DNA of 64,000 nt, from assembly GCA_965222705.1 (NCBI GenBank), contig CBDCUO010000049.1, positions 164,579 to 228,578 of the forward strand, in the 5' to 3' direction. The first letter of the stretch is position 1. Each line of letters opens with the position of its first letter. Of the stretch, positions 8,082 through 16,855 are shown piece by piece. Source of the stretch: JAFMDF01 sp965222705. Its GTDB lineage: Bacteria > Bacteroidota > Bacteroidia > Chitinophagales > Saprospiraceae. Under the pieces are notes generated by a model. The model was not told the DNA's origin, searched no databases, and saw only the letters and a list, made by a program, of their open reading frames with translations. Made by a program: the position numbers and the translations under genes.

Positions 8082-8987
8082 TTAATCTTGTTCAACGGTT
8101 TTAAAAACATCTGGCGTTTTTTCAAAAAATGAAGGATTTCGTCCTTCCTGAATATTGTTCCAACGATGTTCCATGTGCTTCCAAAAATGGTTGATATTCG
8201 GCGTAACATAAAAGGTATCGTTATGAATTGCCTCGATTAAAGCGTCAATAATGATGTCAGGCGGTGTTCCTCTAGTAGAGAAATAGTCAACCAAGTTTTT
8301 GACATAATCTCGTGAACCCCATGCTGTAGAGTCCCAAGCTGACGGATTGTCTTTGGTTGCTTCCAACACTTCCTTCAAATCATAATAGACACCATTATAT
8401 GTGTTCCCTGGCATTACAGCGGTAATTCCAATATGAGAACCTTTCCCTTCAAAATCATAGTACAAACATTCTGCAAAACTCAGCAATCCTGCCTTGCACA
8501 CATAGTAAGTGGCGGGGTCGCCTAACCCTGTCATCAGGCTAAAAGCGGAACAGGTAAAAATAATACGGGCATCTTCTTCTTTTTCCAAATAAGGTAGGAA
8601 TGCCCGTTGACCAAAGAAAGGACCGTCCAAATTGACACCCAATGCTGTACGCCATCCTTTTTCTGTAATGTCCGAAGCCCGCCATCCTCCTGTACTTCCC
8701 AACAGAGCAGCATTGAGAAATACGATATTGACCCCTCCAAAAACTTCGACCGTCTCTCTGGCTAATGTGACATTGGCATCCATGGTGGATACATCACAAA
8801 CTACGGTGTGAAGACGGTCGCCGGCATTTAGTTCTGCTTTCACTTTTTCCATTGCCGCTTCATCAATGTCTGCAACAACGACTTTCATTCCTTCTTTCAA
8901 AAAGCGTTTAACTGCTGACAGACCAATGCCGCTAGCTCCGCCCGTAACGACAGCTATTTTATTTTTTAAATCTTTGATTTTAGCCAT
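8082..8987 (-). CDS. Short-chain dehydrogenase/reductase (SDR 4)
   Basis: This is a 301-residue SDR from ATG 8987 (MAKIKDLKNKIAVVTGG). A further ATG at 9026 would add 13 residues and cannot be excluded. The glycine motif is TGGASGIG, the strand-four motif NAALL replaces the common NAG, and YYVCK holds the Tyr/Lys pair. It is longer than its neighbours at the C-terminus. Similarity to SDR 1 through the first 100 residues suggests duplication. It is the first gene of the leftward SDR run and shares the 8988-9200 region with the AraC-family regulator. Confidence 0.86.
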   Translation of the reverse strand: MAKIKDLKNKIAVVTGGASGIGLSAVKRFLKEGMKVVVADIDEAAMEKVKAELNAGDRLHTVVCDVSTMDANVTLARETVEVFGGVNIVFLNAALLGSTGGWRASDITEKGWRTALGVNLDGPFFGQRAFLPYLEKEEDARIIFTCSAFSLMTGLGDPATYYVCKAGLLSFAECLYYDFEGKGSHIGITAVMPGNTYNGVYYDLKEVLEATKDNPSAWDSTAWGSRDYVKNLVDYFSTRGTPPDIIIDALIEAIHNDTFYVTPNINHFWKHMEHRWNNIQEGRNPSFFEKTPDVFKTVEQD

Positions 8988-9052
8988 ACTATCTTTTTTT
9001 ACGGAATTTTTATTTTTGGCAAACATAAAAAATTGCGGGTGGAAGATTATAA

Positions 9053-9088
9053 CATTTTCGGACAGGTTTATTACATTTGGGGACAGAG
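9053..9088 (+). promoter_or_regulatory. Putative AraC-family operator O3
   Basis: Half-sites CATTTTCGGACAG (9053) and CATTTGGGGACAG (9074) are 21 bp apart. The 36-bp block aligns base for base in spacing with 1072-1107. It sits between SDR 4 and the divergent regulator gene. Confidence 0.65.
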
Positions 9089-9100
9089 GCTTTTAGACTT

Positions 9101-9191
9101 GTAACCGTCAAATTTATTTGACTGGTTCAAAGAGTCATTGTTTTTGAATAAAAATTATCTTTTTAGTCAGGCAAATGAATTTGCCGACTAC
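9101..9191. repeat. Inverted pair of palindromic repeats before the AraC-family gene
   Basis: Copy 9101-9127 (GTAACCGTCAAAT...TTTGACTGGTT) and copy 9165-9191 (AGTCAGGCAAAT...TTTGCCGACTAC) lie between operator O3 and the regulator start. The second is in frame with the regulator, which artificially lengthens its open frame. Confidence 0.75.
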
Positions 9192-9200
9192 TATTGGAGT

Positions 9201-10244
9201 ATGAATGCAATTTTATCAAAAAACAAAAAAGCAACAACAATTTTCGTTATTAGAGCACTAGAAGTTATGCGGTCTCAAGGGGTAGAACTTGCTCCCTTGT
9301 TAGAGGGAATAGGTCTGCCTTCTGATTTTATGCAAAAACGGCCAGAACTTATAGAGGAATCGTTGTTACTTAGAGCGGAAACCCATGCTAGTAGAGCGGC
9401 TCATGAGGCTAAAATCTATGGACTTGGCTTCTTGTTAGCAGAAAAACTCATTATGTCAGATTATGGGATTAGTTCCTATGCTTTTTTAAGTTGTAAGACT
9501 TTAAGAAAAGCCATCGAACACAATATCCGGTTTGAGGAATTGCAGATTGATCGTCATAGAAAAGAATTAATAGAAAGAGGTAATCAGGCTATATTGAGGT
9601 ACCATCTTGTTCATCCCGTTTATAAGAACATTGAAAGTCCTCATGTGAGATATATGCTTGAACTAGTACTGTTTGAAATGATATTATGGGTAAGGCAAGC
9701 GCTTGGCAGAGAGTATTTGTTTGATGAAGTTCATTTTGCATTTAAAAAATCAGATTATACGCTTATGTATGAGGAATATATGGGCTGTCCTGTAAAATTT
9801 GAGCAACCTTATACACAAGGCATTTTTAGTTCTTTCATTTTATCCTACAAATTAGAAACGGCTAATGAGAAAGTAGCTACTTTGTGTGGACAACAGTGCC
9901 TTTCTCTATTAGAAGAGTTGCAAAGTAAAAGTGGGTTAAGTGGAAAGGTACAACAACTTTTATCCCGCAAACCTGGCTATTATCCCAATATGGAGACCAT
10001 TGCCAATGAATTGCACATGACCCCACGCACCTTGCGCCGAAAGCTGAAATCGGAAAATACAACCTATCGAGATATTGTCCTTCAATTACGCCTTGACCTT
10101 GCTTGTCAGTACCTTCGTAACACCCAACTTTCCATCAAGGAAATTGCTTATTTGTTGGATTATTCTGCTCCAACTGTTTTTCATCGTTCTTTTTTTAAGA
10201 AATATCAGCAATCGCCGAATAATTATCGGATGATGTCACTTTAG
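9201..10244 (+). CDS. AraC-family transcriptional regulator
   Basis: This 347-residue regulator has an N-terminal ligand/dimerisation region of the AraC 'arabinose-binding' type seen in OruR/ArgR-like regulators. The C-terminal AraC HTH pair covers roughly the last 90 residues (IANELHMTPRTLRRKL and IKEIAYLLDYSAPTVFHRSF). I start at ATG 9201, because an upstream TTG at 9138 reads through a palindromic repeat. Divergent from SDR 4 and next to operator O3, it is the obvious candidate to control the receptor, dehydrogenase and SDR genes. The effector is unknown. Confidence 0.88.
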   Translation: MNAILSKNKKATTIFVIRALEVMRSQGVELAPLLEGIGLPSDFMQKRPELIEESLLLRAETHASRAAHEAKIYGLGFLLAEKLIMSDYGISSYAFLSCKTLRKAIEHNIRFEELQIDRHRKELIERGNQAILRYHLVHPVYKNIESPHVRYMLELVLFEMILWVRQALGREYLFDEVHFAFKKSDYTLMYEEYMGCPVKFEQPYTQGIFSSFILSYKLETANEKVATLCGQQCLSLLEELQSKSGLSGKVQQLLSRKPGYYPNMETIANELHMTPRTLRRKLKSENTTYRDIVLQLRLDLACQYLRNTQLSIKEIAYLLDYSAPTVFHRSFFKKYQQSPNNYRMMSL

Positions 10245-10813
10245 AAAATAAATGAACGGCAGGGGATTATGCCCCCTTTGTTTTAAACATTCTGCAGCAT
10301 TATTTTTGAAAAGGTTTCATTAACCCCTAAGTTGACTAATTTTTAAGGGAACTACCAGAGATGCTTTTACATTAAAATTAATAAAATATAACAATGCTGC
10401 TTTCGCTGCCTCTTGAATAGATTGAGTGGGCGATTTTTATGCCTTGAAAACTAAAAAAGATAAGGATAAATGATTTATAGTCGATCACCCTTATTCCACC
10501 GCTTCAGAAGCAATATTTTATACATTTAGAAAAGAAACTTAAAAAAACAGCAAAATTATGGTTCAGGAAGGACCAAGAAAAAACGCATTAATAAAATTAA
10601 ACTATATAATCAAAATGTTTTAATTAAGTATTATTCAATGTTTTTGTAAATATTTTGCTAATAAAAACTAGCCGAATAAACCTGCCCTCTCGATTCTTCA
10701 AAATTTTTTTTGAAAAAAAGTGGAGAAAAGTGGGAAGATGTGTCAAAAATTAATACTTTTGAATAAATAATGGACTTAACACCTTAATTTTAGTAAAATA
10801 TTCATCAAAAGAG
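10245..10813. other. Intergenic region between the AraC-family gene and mraZ
   Basis: This 569-bp AT-rich gap contains no gene I can support. It starts with a weak GC hairpin (10261-10277) followed by TTTGTTTT that may end the regulator transcript. It ends with the mraZ control region described separately. Confidence 0.6.
10720..10761 (+). promoter_or_regulatory. MraZ-type operator and -7 element before mraZ
   Basis: GTGGA, GTGGG and GTGTC lie at 10720, 10730 and 10740, exactly 10 bp apart. This is the layout of the TGGG-type MraZ boxes that allow the MraZ ring to repress its own operon. TACTTTTG at 10754-10761 fits the Bacteroidota -7 consensus TAnnTTTG. Binding is inferred from known MraZ sites. 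Confidence 0.65.
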
Positions 10814-11311
10814 ATGCCTCAATTACTTGGCGAATACGATTGCAAAATAGACTCGAAGGGGCGCATGCGAATGCCCACTCTGCTATTGAGGCAATTAGGG
10901 GAGGGTACGGCCCATACTTTCGTCATCAATCGAGGATTTGAAAAATGCTTGATTATTTATCCTGAAGCAATTTGGAACGAAATTACAAAAGATATTAATA
11001 ACCTGAATATTTATGACGAAAAAAAGCGTCGTTTTGTTCGATATTTTTATCGCGGCGCTTCTAAGGTAACAACGGATAGCGCAGAGCGGATTCTTTTTCC
11101 AAAGCGATTAATGGAATATGCGAGCATCGAAAAGGAAATAATTTTATTTGCTTATAATGATCGAATTGAGGTCTGGGATAGTGTCGCTTACGATAAAATG
11201 TTGCAAGAAGAACCGGATGACTTCTCTGATTTGGCGCAAGAAGTAATGGCAAAGAAAGAAGAAGCGGAAGAAAGAAGCAGACCAGGAGGCGGTTGGACTT
11301 CTGACCAGTAA
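10814..11311 (+). CDS. mraZ: MraZ, transcriptional regulator of the dcw cluster
   Basis: This 165-residue protein opens the division/cell-wall cluster. MraZ is an AbrB-fold DNA-binding protein that forms rings and represses the dcw promoter. The two SpoVT/AbrB-like repeats are recognisable: LLGEYDCKIDSKGRMRMP at the N-terminus and a second around 70-130 with the TTDSAERILFPKRL block. A charged tail extends past the usual end. rsmH follows after 16 bp, as in most bacteria. GTGG boxes for autoregulation lie at 10720-10742. Confidence 0.93.
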   Translation: MPQLLGEYDCKIDSKGRMRMPTLLLRQLGEGTAHTFVINRGFEKCLIIYPEAIWNEITKDINNLNIYDEKKRRFVRYFYRGASKVTTDSAERILFPKRLMEYASIEKEIILFAYNDRIEVWDSVAYDKMLQEEPDDFSDLAQEVMAKKEEAEERSRPGGGWTSDQ

Positions 11312-11327
11312 GCGAAAGTTGATAAAA

Positions 11328-12233
11328 ATGAGTGATTATCATGTGCCGGTACTTTTGCAAGAAAGTTTAGAAGCTCTTGATATAAAGAAAGCAGGCGTCT
11401 ATGTAGATGCAACTTTTGGAGGTGGAGGCCATTCAAAGGGAATTTTGGAACGACTCGGTGAAAAGGGACATTTAGTTGGCTTTGATCGGGATGCAGATGC
11501 AATCAAAAATGTCCCCGATGACCCTCGGTTTACTTTTGCACATAGCAATTATAAATATCTGCAACAATTTTTGCGCTTGTATGGATTTAAAAAGGTAAAT
11601 GGGATTTTGGCAGATTTGGGGGTTTCTTCTTATCAATTGGATATGGCAGCAAGAGGGTTTACCTTTCGACAAGATGTAGATTTGGATATGCGCATGAATC
11701 AGCAGTCGGAAAAAACAGCAGCTACTATTATTAATAATTATGCAGTAAAAGAACTGCAACAGTTATTTAGCGAATATGGGGAGGTGCGAAATGCCAAGAC
11801 GCTTGCTTATCGCATAGCGGAAGAGCGACAAAAAAAGGCAATTCGAACTTCTGGCCAGCTTATACAAATTGCACAATCGCTGGTTAGAGGTAATCGAAAT
11901 CGCTACCTGGCACAGGTCTTTCAGGCCTTGCGTATTGAAGTTAATGAAGAAATTAGCTCTTTGAAAATTTTTCTGGAAAAGGCTGCCCAAATATTAGAAC
12001 CCGGTGGCAGACTGGTTATTATTTCTTACCATTCTTTAGAAGATAGACTGGTTAAGTATTTTTTCAAAACGGGCAATTTTAAAGGCATACCGGAGAAGGA
12101 TTTCTATGGGAACATCCTGACACCTTTTAGTATTATTACAAGAAAGCCATTACTTCCTTCTCCGGAAGAAATAAAAGAAAACCCTAAAGCGAGGAGTGCA
12201 AAATTAAGAATTGCAGAAAGAAAACAGTGTTGA
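11328..12233 (+). CDS. rsmH: 16S rRNA m4C1402 methyltransferase RsmH
   Basis: This is a 301-residue SAM-dependent methyltransferase that modifies N4 of C1402 in 16S rRNA. The SAM-binding motif VDATFGGGGHSKGIL lies near residue 25, and the ISYHSLEDRLVKYFF block near the C-terminus is diagnostic. The start is ATG 11328 (MSDYHVPVLLQE); a TTG three codons earlier is less likely. It ends two bases before the ftsL start, so these genes are tightly coupled in the dcw operon. Confidence 0.95.
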   Translation: MSDYHVPVLLQESLEALDIKKAGVYVDATFGGGGHSKGILERLGEKGHLVGFDRDADAIKNVPDDPRFTFAHSNYKYLQQFLRLYGFKKVNGILADLGVSSYQLDMAARGFTFRQDVDLDMRMNQQSEKTAATIINNYAVKELQQLFSEYGEVRNAKTLAYRIAEERQKKAIRTSGQLIQIAQSLVRGNRNRYLAQVFQALRIEVNEEISSLKIFLEKAAQILEPGGRLVIISYHSLEDRLVKYFFKTGNFKGIPEKDFYGNILTPFSIITRKPLLPSPEEIKENPKARSAKLRIAERKQC

Positions 12234-12235
12234 AA

Positions 12236-12550
12236 ATGGCAAAAAGAAAATCTATAAAAGGTTATCCTGCATTGAGTACTCTAAGTGCCAAATGGGTGTT
12301 ATCCAATCTGCCATTTGTGTTTTTTTTAGGGCTTTTAATAACTGTTTATATTGCCAATCGGCATTATTCAGAAAAAAATATAAGAGAGATTCAGGCAATT
12401 CAACAGGAAGTAGATGAATTGAGGTGGCATTATTTATCCTTAAAGTCGGCCTTGATGAAGGAGAGCAAGCAATCGGAGGTGGCAAAGGAGGTTAGTCAAC
12501 TTGGACTAAGTAATAAAGGTGAACATCCGGTGAAAATTCTAGTAGAATAG
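12236..12550 (+). CDS. ftsL: FtsL-like division protein
   Basis: This is a 104-residue bitopic membrane protein with a short basic N-terminus, one membrane segment around residues 27-45 (NLPFVFFLGLLITVYIA), and a periplasmic helix that looks coiled-coil. The sequence is poorly conserved across bacteria. Its position between rsmH and the division penicillin-binding protein, with this topology, identifies it as FtsL, which bridges FtsB/FtsQ and activates FtsWI. ATG 12236 is chosen over a GTG inside rsmH. Confidence 0.8.
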   Translation: MAKRKSIKGYPALSTLSAKWVLSNLPFVFFLGLLITVYIANRHYSEKNIREIQAIQQEVDELRWHYLSLKSALMKESKQSEVAKEVSQLGLSNKGEHPVKILVE

Positions 12551-12588
12551 GAGTCGCTCCAAAAGGGTAATCTGCAATCTGAGAAAAC

Positions 12589-14718
12589 ATGGCAAAGATT
12601 ATCAATATAAAGAATGAAGTACTAATAAGAGTATATATCGTAGGATTTTTGATTGCCTTGATTGCCTTGATTATTATGGGACAGGCAGTAAAAATCCAAA
12701 TGGTGGAAGGGGAGAAATGGAGGCAGATACGCGATAGCATGCTCATTCAGGAAATAGCTGTAGAAGCAGAACGTGGTAATATTTTTGCTTCCGACGGAAG
12801 CATCTTGGTCACCTCGTTGCCGTTCTTTGACATACGATTTGATCCTACTGTCGCAAGTGACGAAATTTTTAATGCAGATGTTGACTCTTTAGCGCATGCA
12901 CTGGCCACTATCAATACGGAACGAACAGAAGGGGGATGGTATGAGTATTTGATTGACAGGCGGGCAGCTGGCAGTAAGTACCTCAAAATAAAGGACAGGG
13001 TTAATTATTCCGAACTGGAACGAATTAAAGCCTTTCCTATCTTCAACGAAGGCCGATATAAAGGCGGATTTATCGCCGAGGAAAGATTTAGAAGATATAG
13101 ACCCTTTGGCGCGTTGGCACGGCGAACGCTCGGCCGCGTGGACAACGAAAAGGGTATAAAAATAGGCTTGGAAGGATATTTTGATGGTATTTTAGCTGGT
13201 GAATCAGGCAAACGTCTGATGTACAATTTAGCAGGAGATGGTTGGATACCTGTAAGTGATTTGACCCAGATTGAACCGCGAAAAGGGGAAGATATTATCA
13301 CTACACTGGATGTTAATATACAAGACATCACCCACAAAGCATTATATGACGCATTAAGATATAATAATGCAGAATATGGGACTGCTATTGTAATGGAAGT
13401 GAAAACGGGCGCTATTAAAGCCATCGCCAATTTGGGAAAATACGAAGACGGCTGGTCTGAAAGCTTTAATTATGGTATTGGTACGCTTTATGAACCCGGA
13501 TCAACCTATAAATTGGCTTCCATTATGGCTTTAATGGAAGACGGATATGTCGATTTGGAGGATTTGGTAGAAATTGACTCCGGTAAATATCAGTTTTACG
13601 AAGAAACGATGGAAGATTCTGGTAGAGAATCTTTTGTGACAGATACCACGACCGTCCGGCATGCCTTTGAGATTTCTTCTAATGTCGGAATTGCCAAGCT
13701 AGTTAATCATTATTATAATAGGAATAAAAGGGCTGGCAGATTTATCAAAAGACTCCAGTCTTTTTACCTACATCTGCCCACTGGCGTAGAGATTAAAGGG
13801 GAACAAAAACCCTATATGAAAGAAGCCTATAATGCGCAAGACCTCTGGAGTGGCAATACCTTGCCCTGGATGGCAATAGGCTATGAAGTTACACTGACTC
13901 CTTTGCAGCTTCTAACCTTTTTTAATGCAGTAGCGAATGATGGCACCATGATGAAGCCTTATCTGGTGAAAGAAATTCAGCAGTTTGGCCAAACCATTGA
14001 TAAAAATCCACCTACGGTTATCAAGCGCAGAATCGCCTCTCACAGCACCATCAAGAATGCACAGGAATTGCTGGAAGGAGTAATAGAGAGAGGCACTGCC
14101 CATAGATTGAAAAGCAGTCGCTACAAATTTGCTGGAAAAACAGGCACTGCCCAAGTCAATTATCACAAATTAAAACCGCGCTCAGAAATTCGACACGTGG
14201 CTTCATTTGCAGGCTATTTTCCTGCTAAAGACCCAATATACTCCTGCATTGTGGTTGTCAATGACCCCAAGGCACACAGCATATACGGTGGGGATGTAGC
14301 AGGACCGGTCTTTCGAGAAATTGCTGACCGATGTTTTGAAACCCAAACGGCTTTCTATAATTCCATGAACCCTCGCAGTACCAACAGGCTTCTTACAGAA
14401 GCATTGCCGCATGATAATATTGGCTACCGACCGGATTTTGAATCCATTTTGAATTCAGTGAATATAGATTTTAGAAAGCAAACTCAGAAAGAGTGGGCGG
14501 TCGTAAAATCCTTGAATGACTCGTTGAGGTTAAGCGGAAGAACCATTCCTGATAAAAAAGTACCCAACGTGGTAGGAATGGGGCTGCGAGATGCACTTTA
14601 CCTTCTGGAAAATAAAGGACTACATGTTAAAATAGTAGGAGTTGGAAAAGTACAAAGACAATCTATTCTTCCTGGAACTAGAATTAGAGGGCAGGAAATA
14701 AAATTGTTTTTGGGCTGA
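12589..14718 (+). CDS. ftsI: Division-specific penicillin-binding protein (FtsI/PBP3, PASTA-containing)
   Basis: This is a 709-residue septal transpeptidase. It has an N-terminal membrane anchor (about 13-32), a dimerisation/pedestal domain (about 55-225), and a transpeptidase domain with the active-site motifs STYK (Ser305), SSN (363-365) and KTG (517-519). A C-terminal PASTA domain (about 645-708) begins VPNVVGMGLRDALYLL. It crosslinks septal peptidoglycan together with FtsW, encoded at 18615. The PASTA tail is usual in Bacteroidota homologues and absent from E. coli FtsI. Confidence 0.94.
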   Translation: MAKIINIKNEVLIRVYIVGFLIALIALIIMGQAVKIQMVEGEKWRQIRDSMLIQEIAVEAERGNIFASDGSILVTSLPFFDIRFDPTVASDEIFNADVDSLAHALATINTERTEGGWYEYLIDRRAAGSKYLKIKDRVNYSELERIKAFPIFNEGRYKGGFIAEERFRRYRPFGALARRTLGRVDNEKGIKIGLEGYFDGILAGESGKRLMYNLAGDGWIPVSDLTQIEPRKGEDIITTLDVNIQDITHKALYDALRYNNAEYGTAIVMEVKTGAIKAIANLGKYEDGWSESFNYGIGTLYEPGSTYKLASIMALMEDGYVDLEDLVEIDSGKYQFYEETMEDSGRESFVTDTTTVRHAFEISSNVGIAKLVNHYYNRNKRAGRFIKRLQSFYLHLPTGVEIKGEQKPYMKEAYNAQDLWSGNTLPWMAIGYEVTLTPLQLLTFFNAVANDGTMMKPYLVKEIQQFGQTIDKNPPTVIKRRIASHSTIKNAQELLEGVIERGTAHRLKSSRYKFAGKTGTAQVNYHKLKPRSEIRHVASFAGYFPAKDPIYSCIVVVNDPKAHSIYGGDVAGPVFREIADRCFETQTAFYNSMNPRSTNRLLTEALPHDNIGYRPDFESILNSVNIDFRKQTQKEWAVVKSLNDSLRLSGRTIPDKKVPNVVGMGLRDALYLLENKGLHVKIVGVGKVQRQSILPGTRIRGQEIKLFLG

Positions 14719-14840
14719 GTTTTAAAATCAATAATTATTATGATTGAAAAACAAATTTTCGATAGCTCCTTAACAACTAAGATAACAAAAGCGAATAGCA
14801 AAAGATGCCAAAGGCCTTTTGCACAAATTCCCTTCACACT

Positions 14841-16283
14841 ATGAAATTGATGCCGCTCTTATCTACTGTACCTCTTGAAAAAGTAGTTGGTACATTGGAA
14901 AAAGAGGTAAATGAGGTAGCCTTTGATTCCAGAAAGGTAAAGCCTGCATCTGTGTTTGTTGCGGTCAAAGGAACACAGGTAAACGGGCATCAATTTATTG
15001 AGCAAGCCATATTGAGGGGAGCGGGAGTTATAGTTTGTGAAGAATTGCCCAAAATTTTACAAAAGGCGATTACTTATATAAAAACGGCAAATAGTGCAGC
15101 AGCTTTGGGCATCATTGCCCATAATTATTATCAACAGCCTTCTGAAAAATTGCACCTGGTTGGAGTTACCGGTACTAATGGTAAGACGACGACCGCCACT
15201 TTATTGCATCGTTTGTTTACTAGATTGGGCTACAAGGTGGGTTTATTATCAACCGTTGAAAACAAAATTGGTCAGCAGACGATTTTAGCTACCCACACAA
15301 CACCAGATGCCTTGACGGTCAATGCCTTATTGAATGATATGGTAGAAACGGGTTGCGAATATGCCTTTATGGAAGTTAGTTCACATGCCATTCACCAAGA
15401 ACGAATTAGTGGCCTGCAATTCAGAGGGGGAATTTTTACGAACATATCGCATGATCACCTAGATTATCACAAAACCTTTAAAGAATATATCAGAGCAAAA
15501 AAAAAGTTCTTTGACGATTTGCCAAAAAATGCTTTTGCATTGACCAATGTAGATGATAAGCACGGCAAAACAATAGCACAAAACACGATTGCGAAAGTTG
15601 CTACTTATGGATTGAGGCGATTGGCGGACTTCAAAGCTAAAATTCTAGACAACAGAATGGAAGGCTTGCATTTGACCATTAATGATCAGGAATTATTTTG
15701 CCGTTTGGTCGGTGTATTCAATGCTTATAATTTACTGGCTGTTTATGCAACGGGCAAATTACTGAACTTTAAGGAGTTGGAATTATTGACCGCTTTAAGT
15801 GATTTACGACCGGCTGAAGGGCGATTTGATACGTTTACGAAAAATGGCAAAATTGGAATTGTGGATTATGCCCATACACCAGACGCTTTAGAAAATGTGC
15901 TTGATACCATTCAAAAAATAGCGAATCGGTCGCAAAAAATTATCACTTTAGTGGGCTGTGGAGGTGATCGAGATAAAGCAAAACGGCCTGTCATGGCAAA
16001 AGTTGCCTGTAATAAAAGCGATGTGATCATTTTGACTTCTGACAATCCCCGAAACGAAGAACCAGAGGCTATACTTGCTGATATGGAAAAAGGCATTCCG
16101 TCAGAAGCAATAGAGAAAGTGTTAATTATTTCAGACAGAAAACAAGCGATAAAAACCGCTTGCCAACTTGCCAAATCCGGAGATATTATTCTCGTGGCAG
16201 GCAAAGGACACGAAAAATACCAAGAAATAAAAGGGAAAAAGTTACCCTTTGATGATAAACAAACTTTAATAGACAAACTTTAA
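14841..16283 (+). CDS. murE: UDP-MurNAc-tripeptide ligase MurE
   Basis: This is a 480-residue Mur ligase that adds the third amino acid to UDP-MurNAc-L-Ala-D-Glu. The ATP loop GVTGTNGKTTTA, the HxxxH-containing central domain and the late DNPRNEEP motif are all present. DNPR is the signature of the meso-diaminopimelate-adding type. ATG 14841 (MKLMPLLSTV) aligns with the family start, and a possible ATG at 14805 would add 12 residues. The last codons and stop are built from a 14-bp tandem repeat, so the extreme C-terminus may be altered. Confidence 0.94.
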   Translation: MKLMPLLSTVPLEKVVGTLEKEVNEVAFDSRKVKPASVFVAVKGTQVNGHQFIEQAILRGAGVIVCEELPKILQKAITYIKTANSAAALGIIAHNYYQQPSEKLHLVGVTGTNGKTTTATLLHRLFTRLGYKVGLLSTVENKIGQQTILATHTTPDALTVNALLNDMVETGCEYAFMEVSSHAIHQERISGLQFRGGIFTNISHDHLDYHKTFKEYIRAKKKFFDDLPKNAFALTNVDDKHGKTIAQNTIAKVATYGLRRLADFKAKILDNRMEGLHLTINDQELFCRLVGVFNAYNLLAVYATGKLLNFKELELLTALSDLRPAEGRFDTFTKNGKIGIVDYAHTPDALENVLDTIQKIANRSQKIITLVGCGGDRDKAKRPVMAKVACNKSDVIILTSDNPRNEEPEAILADMEKGIPSEAIEKVLIISDRKQAIKTACQLAKSGDIILVAGKGHEKYQEIKGKKLPFDDKQTLIDKL

Positions 16284-16300
16284 TAGACAAACTTTAATGG
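16259..16300 (+). repeat. Three-unit 14-bp tandem repeat across the murE stop
   Basis: ACAAACTTTAATAG occurs at 16259, at 16273, and with one change at 16287. Since 14 is not a multiple of three, gain or loss of a unit changes the reading frame. MurE stops in the second unit. Confidence 0.85.
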
Positions 16301-16855
16301 CAATAAAGCAGTGACAAAAACAACAGAATACTGAATTATGAGGGTAATCCAGTTGTTGTTCTCCAAGGTTTGGAGAAAGAATCTGTTGCGACTGCCACTG
16401 CCCGCTCCCGATAAGCGTTTATTGCTTTTTTAATGAGGAACTATTATCATTCTCAGATTGATGTTTGACAGTTTACAGCGGGTAAATTTTATTGAGATTG
16501 GGAAAGGCACTTAATCAATCAAAATAAACTACAAGATACCCGCTGTTTGCTGTTTTTGTGATCGGGAAAATAAAGGGGACCCCATTGTTTTCCTCGTTCC
16601 TTCAAAAGGGTTGCCACAGGAAAAGTGCCAATTCCTTTACAAATTTTTAATAGCCTTTTTTGCTTAGGCAACTCGCTTGTCAAAGATAAAAGTATTATTT
16701 GAATTTATTAAAAGTATTTTGAATTTGTTTATAAAAAAAAATGGATTCTTTATTCTTTGAAATTTTATTTATCCTTGCATTCAAAAAAAAGCCATACAAG
16801 AGAACCTTGAATAGATAAATTCAGGATTTTCCAATTCAAAACTTGACGACTAACT
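16284..16855. other. Non-coding gap between murE and mraY
   Basis: This 572-bp gap has no credible gene. It contains a perfect 8-bp hairpin (TTCTCCAA/TTGGAGAA, about 16364-16382) and a perfect 10-bp inverted repeat, ACAGCGGGTA at 16475-16484 with TACCCGCTGT at 16537-16546. Gaps this long are unusual inside a dcw cluster. Confidence 0.6.

Noticed and set aside
5754..9191. CRISPR array
   Set aside because: The repeats are palindromes at gene ends with unequal spacing, no spacers of constant length and no cas genes.
9138..9200. Upstream start for the AraC-family regulator
   Set aside because: The extra residues are a translation of the palindromic repeat. ATG 9201 is the better start.
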